NCBI RefSeq assembly: GCF_000719265.1 | Contig: NZ_JOFL01000001.1 | Coordinates: 62,001-126,000, forward strand | Length of the DNA stretch: 64,000 nucleotides | From: Streptomyces roseoverticillatus | GTDB taxonomy: Bacteria; Actinomycetota; Actinomycetes; Streptomycetales; Streptomycetaceae | Direction: 5' to 3' | In this document: positions 32,672 through 39,032 of the stretch, one piece after another | Numbering within the stretch: position 1 is the first letter of the stretch | How the letters are laid out: each line of letters begins with the position of its first letter | The notes under the pieces: generated by a model | Seen by the model: the letters and a program-made list of their open reading frames with translations, nothing else | What the model was told of the DNA's origin: nothing | Databases searched by the model: none | Translations under genes and position numbers: made by a program

Positions 32672-33091
32672 ATGACACTCGACCCCAAGCGCCACCTCCC
32701 CCGCGCCGCCGCCGCGGCACTCCTCGCCACCGCCGCCGTCCCCCTCCTCGCCGTCCCCGCGGCCGCCGAAGGGGCGATGGAGATCACCGCTCCCGGGCAT
32801 CCCGTCCGCACCGGGCAGGCCCTGCGCATCAGCGGGGACGGTGACGACGACGCCGCGCGGTACCTGCGCGCCTGCGTCCAGGAACGCACACTCGGCGCCG
32901 GCGCCTGGCGCACGGTGGGCTGCGGCCGGACCGTGGCCTCGGGCGACGGCGCGACCGTCGAGGCGCTGGTGCGGGCCCGGCGCCGCGGCGCGCTGCAACT
33001 CCGCGGCATCCTCTACGGCCTCGACGCGCCGGGGGACCCGCACCCGGACGTGGTGCGCAGCTCCGCCGTGCGCATGGTCCGCATCCACTAG
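32672..33091 (+). CDS. Small secreted protein (139 aa)
   Basis: The ATG at 32672 follows GAAGGGTGG. Residues 1-34 form a signal peptide (basic KRHLPR, Ala/Leu core, cleavage near AAAEG). The mature part is predicted beta-rich: MEITAPGHPVRTGQALRISGDGDDDAARYLRACVQER, then AWRTVGCGRTVASGDGATVEALVRARRRGALQLRGILYGLD. It holds two Cys that could pair. The pattern of short strands resembles an Ig-like domain. Several Streptomyces secreted proteins look like this and have no known role. The chitinase gene and its regulated promoter follow. Confidence 0.75.
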   Translation: MTLDPKRHLPRAAAAALLATAAVPLLAVPAAAEGAMEITAPGHPVRTGQALRISGDGDDDAARYLRACVQERTLGAGAWRTVGCGRTVASGDGATVEALVRARRRGALQLRGILYGLDAPGDPHPDVVRSSAVRMVRIH

Positions 33092-33192
33092 CGCCCGCAG
33101 CCACCGGGCCCGCACGCCGCACGTCCCGCCCGGGAAGCCCGCGACGCACGTCCCGCCACGGAGCCCCCGCGGAACGAGCCCTGCCGGAAGCC

Positions 33193-33221
33193 TTGACACA
33201 ACTCTGGTCCAGACCAACGAT
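33193..33221 (+). promoter_or_regulatory. Chitinase promoter with a DasR-like operator (dre)
   Basis: A TTGACA -35 hexamer lies at 33193-33198. TGGTCCAGACCA, a perfect 12-nt palindrome, follows at 33205-33216 in the -35/-10 spacer, and AACGAT/ACGATG lies at the -10 position. The palindrome matches both the DasR responsive element core (TGGTCTAGACCA) and the 12-bp TGGTCCAGACC element of Streptomyces chitinase promoters. The GTG of the GH18 gene is about 70 nt downstream. Binding here would block RNA polymerase until amino-sugar signals release the repressor. Confidence 0.82.
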
Positions 33222-33289
33222 GTTCAGCGCGCAACCGGTCCCCCGCCCCTCGCGCGCGTCCGGCCCCGCCCGGACCATCGGGAGCTTCC

Positions 33290-34336
33290 GTGAGACGACA
33301 CCGAATACGCCGTGCCCTGCTGTCCTCCCTCGCCACCGCGGCCACGGCCGCCGGGCTCGTCCTGGGCGGGGGCGGCGGCGCCCGCGCCGCCGTGGCGCCC
33401 CTGCCGCCGCACGTCTTCGCGCCCTACTTCGAGACCTACAGCCCCGAGAGCCCGGCGGACCTCGCCGCGCGGTCCGGGGCGAAGCACCTCACCATGGCGT
33501 TCCTGCAGACCGAGGCCCCGGGCTCCTGTACGCCCTACTGGAACGGCGACACCGGCAAGCCCGTCTCCGCGTCCGTCTTCGGCAGCGACATCACCACCAT
33601 CCGCGCCCGCGGCGGCGACGTCATCCCCTCCTTGGGCGGATACGCCGCCGACAACGGCGGGACGGAGCTGGCGGACAGCTGCCCGGACCCCGCCCGGATC
33701 GCCGCCGCCTTCGAGAACGTCGTCACCACGTACGGCGTCACCCGTATCGACCTCGACATCGAGGACAACTCCCTGACGAACACCGCCGGGATCGACCGCC
33801 GCAACAAGGCCGTCAGGCAGGTGCAGGACTGGGCGGCGAGCACCGGCCGCACCGTGCAGTTCTCCTACACGCTGCCCACGACGACCCACGGCCTGGCCGA
33901 CAGCGGGCTGGCCGTGCTGCGCAACGCCGTCGCGAACGGCGCGCGCGTCGACGTCGTCAACATCATGACGTTCGACTACTACGACGGCGCCGCGCACGAC
34001 ATGGCCGCGGACACGGTGAGCGCCGCGAACGGGCTCCAAGCCCAGCTCGCACGGCTCTACCCGGCGAAGACGCAGGCGGAGCTGTGGGCGATGACCGGCG
34101 TCACCGAGATGCCGGGAATCGACGACTACGGCCCGGCCGAGACGTTCACCGCGCAGGACGCGGTCCGCGTCCGCGACTGGGCGGTCTCCCAGGGCATCAA
34201 CACCCTCTCGTTCTGGGCGCTGCAGCGCGACAACGGCGGCTGCCCGGGGACGAAGGGGTCCGACTCCTGCTCGGGCATCGAACAGGACACGTGGTACTTC
34301 AGCCGGACGTTCGCGCCGTTCACGAGCGGAGGCTGA
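33290..34336 (+). CDS. Secreted GH18 chitinase-like glycoside hydrolase
   Basis: GTG at 33290 has GGGAG upstream. The 348-aa protein has a signal peptide (1-34, twin Arg pairs and an Ala/Leu/Gly core ending ARAA) and a single GH18 TIM barrel. VFAPYFETYSP is strand 1, IPSLGGYAADNGGTEL the SxGG motif, and TRIDLDIEDN (about 155) the catalytic DxDxE strand with Glu as acid. VDVVNIMTFDYYDG is the Y/D substrate-assist strand, and INTLSFWALQRDNGGC the last strand with Trp. The usual DG before DxDxE is TR here. There is no carbohydrate-binding module. It is predicted to be induced with chitin use through the upstream dre. Confidence 0.92.
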   Translation: MRRHRIRRALLSSLATAATAAGLVLGGGGGARAAVAPLPPHVFAPYFETYSPESPADLAARSGAKHLTMAFLQTEAPGSCTPYWNGDTGKPVSASVFGSDITTIRARGGDVIPSLGGYAADNGGTELADSCPDPARIAAAFENVVTTYGVTRIDLDIEDNSLTNTAGIDRRNKAVRQVQDWAASTGRTVQFSYTLPTTTHGLADSGLAVLRNAVANGARVDVVNIMTFDYYDGAAHDMAADTVSAANGLQAQLARLYPAKTQAELWAMTGVTEMPGIDDYGPAETFTAQDAVRVRDWAVSQGINTLSFWALQRDNGGCPGTKGSDSCSGIEQDTWYFSRTFAPFTSGG

Positions 34337-34630
34337 CGGCCCGGCCGGCCTCGGAGATTGACGTCCCGTCGCGGAGGCCGGCAACCCGTCCGGTCGCGCC
34401 GGGGGCGCGCGGCCGGCGCCACGCGCCCGCTATGTGTCCCTTGCCTCCCTCTCGGCACGACATTCGGACGATCGGCCTGCACGCCAGGGGCTCCGTTTCG
34501 CTTGGCTGATGGGTGAGGGCCCTGTGGCCCTCGGGTGCCGAGAGGACGGCACCGTCCATCGGCGAAGGGACGTACAGGTGCAGGTACAGGCATGCGATTA
34601 TCGGCCGCCCGGGCCCGGGGAGGGAGCCGC

Positions 34631-35248
34631 ATGACCGGCATGACCGGGCGGCGGACCGGGCCCCGGCCCTGGCCGGCACTGCGGGAGGACCTGTCGGAGG
34701 GCCTGCCGGCCGACTTCGTCGCCTTCTTCTCGCTCCACCACCGGCCCTACCTCCGCTACGCCCACCTCCAGCTGGACAGCGAGCCGGACGCCGAGTGGGT
34801 CGTGGAGGAGGTCTTCTGCCAGCTGGCGCTGGCCTGGGGCGAGGTGCGGCGGCAGCCGAACCCCGCCGCGTACGCCCTGGCCGCCCTCAAGGAGAAGATC
34901 ACCAAGCTGCTGGCGGCCAGGCGGCGCGGCGCCACGGCGCTCGTCGAGACGGCGGCGTTCGCGGTGGTCCGGCAGGCGAGCCGGGCGCGCATGGAAGTGC
35001 TGGAGTCGCGGCTCGGGCTGTACGCGGCCATCACCCGGCTCCCCGACCGCCAGTTCGACGTGGTCGTGCTGCGCTACGTGCTCGGCTATCCCGTGCACCG
35101 CGTCGCCGGGATCATGGGCATCTCGCCCGCCACGGTGCGCTCGCACGTCCGGGGAGCGAGACGGCGCTTGGCCCGCGATCTGGAGATCGCATGGACTCCG
35201 GAAGCCCCTGACGCTCCGGAAGCCCCGGAAGGAGAAGAGGAGGCGTGA
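34631..35248 (+). CDS. ECF-type RNA polymerase sigma factor
   Basis: This 205-aa protein starts at ATG 34631 after GGGGAGGGAG. The N-terminal half (VAFFSLHHRPYLRYAHLQLDSEPDAEWVVEEVFCQLALAW) is a sigma region 2-like helix set, though the region 2.4 sequence is weak. The C-terminal region 4 is clear: ITRLPDRQFDVVVLRYVLGYPVHRVAGIMGISPATVRSHVRGARRRLA is a sigma70_r4_2 helix-turn-helix. An acidic tail follows (APDAPEAPEGEEEA). The stop overlaps the start of the next gene (GTGA), so the two are translated together. Target promoters are unknown. Confidence 0.82.
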   Translation: MTGMTGRRTGPRPWPALREDLSEGLPADFVAFFSLHHRPYLRYAHLQLDSEPDAEWVVEEVFCQLALAWGEVRRQPNPAAYALAALKEKITKLLAARRRGATALVETAAFAVVRQASRARMEVLESRLGLYAAITRLPDRQFDVVVLRYVLGYPVHRVAGIMGISPATVRSHVRGARRRLARDLEIAWTPEAPDAPEAPEGEEEA

Positions 35249-36114
35249 ACCACATGCGCCAGGAACAGGGAAGCGACCGGCCGGCCGGCATCGACGGGGT
35301 GCTCGCGGAAGCCGCCGTGCCGGCGGGCACGTTCGACGGCTACAACGAGCGGGCCGCCCTCGCGCGGATCGCCGGCCGCGTCGTGTGGAACCGGGCGGAC
35401 GCCATGGACCGCCGCGCCCAGAGCATCCGCCACGACCACGACCGCGCCGGCCGCGCGGTCCCCGCCGCCCCGCCCCTGGGCACCGGCAGGCGCACCGCCC
35501 TGCACGAGCGGGCGGCCACGGAGCTGAGCTCGCTCTCGGCCCGCGTCGTCCACGACCGCTCCGCGGTCGCCGCGATGGCCCGGCTGGTCGACGACCCGGC
35601 GATCGAGCCGCGCGGCGCGCTGGCCTTCGCCTGCCTGCTGCACCTCGCCGGACGCCACGAAGGCGCGGCGTTCTGGTGGCGGTTCGCCGCCGGCGCCGGC
35701 TCCGCGACGGCGGCCCGCTGCCTGTACCTGCACCACTTGCAGCACAGCGAGCGGCAGGCCGCGCAGTGGTGGCTCCAGCAGGCCGCCGGGCTGTACGCGC
35801 AGGACGGCGACCGGATCCTCGGCACGCCGCCCACCCCCATCCGCGGCGACCGGCGGCCGAGCCGCTACGGCGTGGTCGAGTCCTCGGCACGCTTCTTCTG
35901 GGAGGAGGGCGAGGAGGGCACGGACCGGCCCGCCGGCCCGTGCGCCCCCGCCGCGCCCTCGCCCGACGAGCGGTGGTGGCGGGCGGTGACCACCCATCTC
36001 ACCGCCGCCGTACGGAACCTGGAGGCGCACAGCGACGCCGACTACGGCACGGTCCCGCGGCCCGCGCCGTACCTCGCCGCGGAGCTGGAGGACTGCGCGG
36101 GGACCCGGGCCTGA
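35245..36114 (+). CDS. Protein translationally coupled to the sigma factor (289 aa)
   Basis: GTG at 35245 overlaps the sigma factor TGA by 4 nt; an ATG at 35254 is the alternative. It has no membrane segment and no ZAS HxxxCxxC motif, so it is not a typical anti-sigma factor. A middle part of helical pairs (RGALAFACLLHLAGRHEGAAFWWRFAAGAGSATAARCLYLHHLQHSERQAAQWWLQQAAG) resembles SEL1/TPR-type repeats rich in Trp, Ala and His. The C-terminus contains DERWWRAVTTHLTAAVRNLEAH. Its position argues for a regulatory partner of the sigma factor; the mechanism is not readable. Confidence 0.8.
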   Translation: MNHMRQEQGSDRPAGIDGVLAEAAVPAGTFDGYNERAALARIAGRVVWNRADAMDRRAQSIRHDHDRAGRAVPAAPPLGTGRRTALHERAATELSSLSARVVHDRSAVAAMARLVDDPAIEPRGALAFACLLHLAGRHEGAAFWWRFAAGAGSATAARCLYLHHLQHSERQAAQWWLQQAAGLYAQDGDRILGTPPTPIRGDRRPSRYGVVESSARFFWEEGEEGTDRPAGPCAPAAPSPDERWWRAVTTHLTAAVRNLEAHSDADYGTVPRPAPYLAAELEDCAGTRA

Positions 36115-36175
36115 GCCGTACGGCCCGCGGTGGACGGCCGGCTCGGCGCCACCGGGCCGCGCCTAGCATGGAGGC

Positions 36176-37336
36176 ATGAGCGCACGTGTGATCGAGTTCC
36201 CCGAGCAGGGCATCCCCGGCACCCTCGTCCGCTACACGGAGGGCGGCGGCGAGCCCGTGGAGCTGGCCGCGTGCGGCCCGGTGGCGCTGTCGTCCGGCTC
36301 CCGGCTCGTCTACGTGCTGGACGCGACCGGTGCGGACGGCGGCGAGGGCGGCGAGGACGCCTTCGACGCGGACGCCGTCGCCACCGCCCTCGCGCAGTTG
36401 CCGTCCGACGCGTTCGTCGTCGCCGACCTGGCCGGGGCGACGGACGCCATGGTCCGGGCGATCGCGGGGCAGCGGGCGCTCAGGACGCTCGTGCTGGCGG
36501 GCGACTTCACCGACGAGGGCGTCGCCGCGCTGGGCGGCATGCCCGAGCTGACCGATCTCGTCCTGGAGTCCCCGCGGTTCACCGGCGCGGGGCTGGCCGC
36601 GCTCACGGGGTCGGAGACGGCCGCGTCCCTGGACTCCCTCGTCCTCAGCGAGGCGACGGCCTTCCGGCCGGAGCACCTCCGCGCCCTCGCGAAGACGCCG
36701 CACCTCACGTCCCTCACCTTCGACGGCATGCCCGTCGGCCACGATCTGGCCGGCGCCGTGCTCGCACATCTCCCGCGGCTGGCCGAGGTGTCGGTGGCCG
36801 AGCGCCCCGGGCACGCGCTCGACCCGGCCGTGCTGGAGCGGCTGCTGGCCGCCGGGCTCTGCGTCAACGGGATCTCCGCTCCGCCCGAGAACGCCGCCCT
36901 CTTCGCCGGTGCGGCCGCCGAGGCCGCGACACCCTCCTCCGCCGCCGGGCAGGACGACGAAGACGAAGACGGGGAGGACGGCGAAGAGGCCCCGGAGGAG
37001 CGCGGCGTCCTGCGCGAGGTCGTGGCAGAGGACGAGCTGGAGCGGCTGCTGGCCGGACCCGTGCCCGTACTGGTCGACCTGACGGCTCCGTGGTGCGGCC
37101 CCTGCGCCTTCCTCACCCCCGTCCTGGAGGACGCGGTCGAGGCCCGTGGAGCGGCCCTGACCGGCGTGAAGGTCGACGTCGACCGGGCGGCGTGGGCGCA
37201 GGAGCGCTTCGGCGTCCTGGGCGTCCCCACGGTGCTGCTGCTGCGCGAGGGCCGCGAGGTCTTCCGCTTCAGCGGTGTCGCCACGCGCCGGCAGATCGAC
37301 GGCTGGCTGGCCACGGCGGGGGTCGCCGCCCGCTAG
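36176..37336 (+). CDS. Leucine-rich-repeat and thioredoxin fusion protein
   Basis: The 386-aa protein has three parts. Residues about 85-230 are LRR-like: ALRTLVLAGDFTDEGVAALGGMPELTDLVLES, then SLDSLVLSEATAFRPEHLRALAKTPHLTSLTFDGM, with Leu spacing of the ribonuclease-inhibitor/RNI type. A highly acidic linker (QDDEDEDGEDGEEAPEE, about 262-278) follows. The last 105 residues are a thioredoxin domain with VDLTAPWCGPCAFLTPVLED (WCGPC redox site), VDVDRAAWAQERFGVLGVPTVLLLREG (cis-Pro) and FSGVATRRQIDGWL. The CGPC site predicts a general disulfide reductase. No signal peptide is seen, so it is cytoplasmic. The LRR part may recruit a partner or substrate. Confidence 0.85.
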   Translation: MSARVIEFPEQGIPGTLVRYTEGGGEPVELAACGPVALSSGSRLVYVLDATGADGGEGGEDAFDADAVATALAQLPSDAFVVADLAGATDAMVRAIAGQRALRTLVLAGDFTDEGVAALGGMPELTDLVLESPRFTGAGLAALTGSETAASLDSLVLSEATAFRPEHLRALAKTPHLTSLTFDGMPVGHDLAGAVLAHLPRLAEVSVAERPGHALDPAVLERLLAAGLCVNGISAPPENAALFAGAAAEAATPSSAAGQDDEDEDGEDGEEAPEERGVLREVVAEDELERLLAGPVPVLVDLTAPWCGPCAFLTPVLEDAVEARGAALTGVKVDVDRAAWAQERFGVLGVPTVLLLREGREVFRFSGVATRRQIDGWLATAGVAAR

Positions 37337-37389
37337 CCCGGGGGGTGCGCGGTCTGTCCGGGAGCCGCCGGGCGCTGTAGCGTCCGGGC

Positions 37390-38760
37390 ATGCCTGCCCG
37401 ATCCGGTGTCGTCGCGCCGCCGGGATGGAGCCGCTGGCTGGTCCCGCCCGCCGCGCTCTCCATCCACCTGGCCATCGGCCAGGTCTACGCCTGGAGCGTG
37501 TTCAAGCCGCCGCTGGAGTCCTCGCTGGGCCTGTCCGGCACCGCGTCGGCGCTGCCGTTCCAGGTGGCGATCGTGATGCTCGGCCTGTCGGCGGCGTTCG
37601 GCGGCACTTTTGTTGAGCGCAGGGGTCCGCGCTGGGCGATGGCCGTGTCGGCCGCGTGCTTCTCGTCCGGTTTCCTGGTGGCCGCTCTGGGAGCGGCCAC
37701 GCGCGAGTACTGGCTCGTGGTGGCGGGCTACGGCCTCATCGGCGGTACGGGGCTGGGCATCGGCTACATCTCGCCGGTGTCCACGCTCATCAAGTGGTTC
37801 CCCGACCGTCCGGGCATGGCCACGGGCATCGCCATCATGGGCTTCGGCGGCGGCGCCCTCATCGCCTCGCCGTGGTCGGCGGAGCTGCTGTCGGCTTTCG
37901 GCACGGACGCGCCGGGGATCGCCCGGACGTTCCTGGTGATGGGCGGCGCGTACGCCGTCTTCATGACGCTCGGCGTGCTGCTGGTCCGGGTGCCGCCGGA
38001 TTCCCCGGAAGCGGCGGCCGGACGCGCGGCGGGAGCACCGTCCCGCGGATTCGTCACGACGGGGCAGGTGTCGGCGCGCAACGCCCTGCGCACACCGCAG
38101 TTCTGGTGTCTGTGGGTCGTCCTCTGCACGAACGTCACCGCGGGCATCGGCATTCTGGAAAAGGCCGCCCCGATGATCACCGACTTCTTCGCGGACTCCT
38201 CCTCCCCCGTCGGTCCCGCCGCGGCCGCGGGTTTCGTCGGTCTGCTCTCGCTCGCCAATATGCTCGGCCGGATCGTATGGTCCTCCGTCTCCGACACCGT
38301 GGGGCGGAAGAACATCTACCGCCTGTATCTCGGGGCGGGTGCGCTGATGTATCTCCTGCTCGCCCTCGCGGGCGATTCCGCGAAGCCGCTGTTCATCGCG
38401 TGCGCGGCGGTGGTGCTGTCGTTCTACGGCGGCGGGTTCGCGACCGTGCCCGCCTATCTGAAGGACCTGTTCGGGACCCACCAGGTCGGTGCGATCCACG
38501 GCCGGCTGCTGACGGCCTGGTCCACGGCCGGGGTACTCGGGCCGCTCATCGTCAACGCGGTCGCCGACGCCGGGAAGTCCGCGGGCCGGACGGGGCCCGG
38601 CCTCTACACCACGTCGTTCCTCGTCATGATCGGGCTGCTGGCGGTGGGCTTCGCCGCCAACGAGCTCGTACGGCCGGTGCACCCGCGCCACCACGAGCCG
38701 GCCGGCGGCGGGGACGGGCGGCCGGCGGCCGCCGTACCGGAGAAGGGAGCTGGCGCGTGA
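37390..38760 (+). CDS. OFA-family MFS transporter (oxalate/formate antiporter-like)
   Basis: This 456-aa, 12-helix major facilitator has the OFA hallmark LSIHLAIGQVYAWSVFKPPLE in helix 1. It continues with FQVAIVMLGLSAAFGGTFVERRGPRWAM (MFS motif A region), GYGLIGGTGLGIGYISPVSTLIKWFPDRPGMATG (helices 4-5 and the conserved FPDRxGxAxG) and VGLLSLANMLGRIVWSSVSDTVGRKN (second motif A). OFA carriers exchange monocarboxylates or dicarboxylates such as oxalate, formate or lactate. A 37-aa membrane peptide gene overlaps its stop codon, and this pair is recurrent in Streptomyces. The substrate is not determined by the sequence. Confidence 0.9.
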   Translation: MPARSGVVAPPGWSRWLVPPAALSIHLAIGQVYAWSVFKPPLESSLGLSGTASALPFQVAIVMLGLSAAFGGTFVERRGPRWAMAVSAACFSSGFLVAALGAATREYWLVVAGYGLIGGTGLGIGYISPVSTLIKWFPDRPGMATGIAIMGFGGGALIASPWSAELLSAFGTDAPGIARTFLVMGGAYAVFMTLGVLLVRVPPDSPEAAAGRAAGAPSRGFVTTGQVSARNALRTPQFWCLWVVLCTNVTAGIGILEKAAPMITDFFADSSSPVGPAAAAGFVGLLSLANMLGRIVWSSVSDTVGRKNIYRLYLGAGALMYLLLALAGDSAKPLFIACAAVVLSFYGGGFATVPAYLKDLFGTHQVGAIHGRLLTAWSTAGVLGPLIVNAVADAGKSAGRTGPGLYTTSFLVMIGLLAVGFAANELVRPVHPRHHEPAGGGDGRPAAAVPEKGAGA

Positions 38761-38870
38761 CCCCGGTCCGCAAGGTGGTGCTCGTGGTGAGCTGGCTGTG
38801 GGTGGGAGCGCCTTTCGCCTACGGCGTGTACGAACTCACCCTACGGCTTCGGCAATTGTTCACCGGGTGA
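38757..38870 (+). CDS. MFS transporter small subunit (37-aa membrane peptide)
   Basis: A GTG at 38757 overlaps the OFA transporter stop by 4 nt (GTGA). The peptide, VTPVRKVVLVVSWLWVGAPFAYGVYELTLRLRQLFTG, is read to a TGA at 38868-38870. It has one membrane helix (about residues 6-28) with a basic N-terminus and a basic amphipathic tail. Peptides of this size and sequence directly after OFA-type transporters are annotated as an MFS transporter small subunit. It presumably binds the transporter in the membrane and affects its stability or activity. The terminator at 38908 ends the unit. Confidence 0.82.
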   Translation: MTPVRKVVLVVSWLWVGAPFAYGVYELTLRLRQLFTG

Positions 38871-38907
38871 GCGGGCCGGGAATTTAAGCAGAGGGGCTCC
38901 GGCGCAC

Positions 38908-38947
38908 GAGAAATCCCCCGGACGTATTGACGTCCGGGGGATTTCTC
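38908..38947 (+). terminator. 18-bp perfect hairpin terminator after the OFA operon
   Basis: GAGAAATCCCCCGGACGT (38908-38925) and ACGTCCGGGGGATTTCTC (38930-38947) pair perfectly across an ATTG loop. The AAAT/ATTT base gives an AT-rich foot, so this is one of the most convincing terminators in the window, working in either direction. Confidence 0.92.
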
Positions 38948-38951
38948 TGCG

Positions 38952-38992
38952 TATATTGGGGGTTTCCCTGCCTTGCGCAAATCGGGGCAGGG
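38952..38992 (+). promoter_or_regulatory. Candidate HelD promoter and nested palindrome
   Basis: TATATT at 38952-38957 looks like a -10 hexamer, unusual in this GC context. CCCTGCC (38966-38972) and GGCAGGG (38986-38992) form an inverted repeat, and directly inside it TTGCGCAA (38973-38980) is a perfect palindrome. The CTTGCGCAA core recalls the CTTGC/GCAAG arms of the rifamycin-associated element found before rifamycin-induced genes, but one base of the spacing differs. The TTG start of the HelD gene is 40 nt further on. Confidence 0.5.
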
Positions 38993-39032
38993 GGAAGCTT
39001 TATGAGGCCATCATATCCCGGCGGGAGCTGAA

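Noticed and set aside
35245..36114. Anti-sigma factor
   Set aside because: Neither a transmembrane helix nor the HxxxCxxC zinc motif is present, so the label would rest on position alone.
38966..38992. A definite rifamycin-associated element
   Set aside because: The core resembles it but the centre spacing differs and the flanks do not follow the pattern I recall, so it is given only as a candidate.
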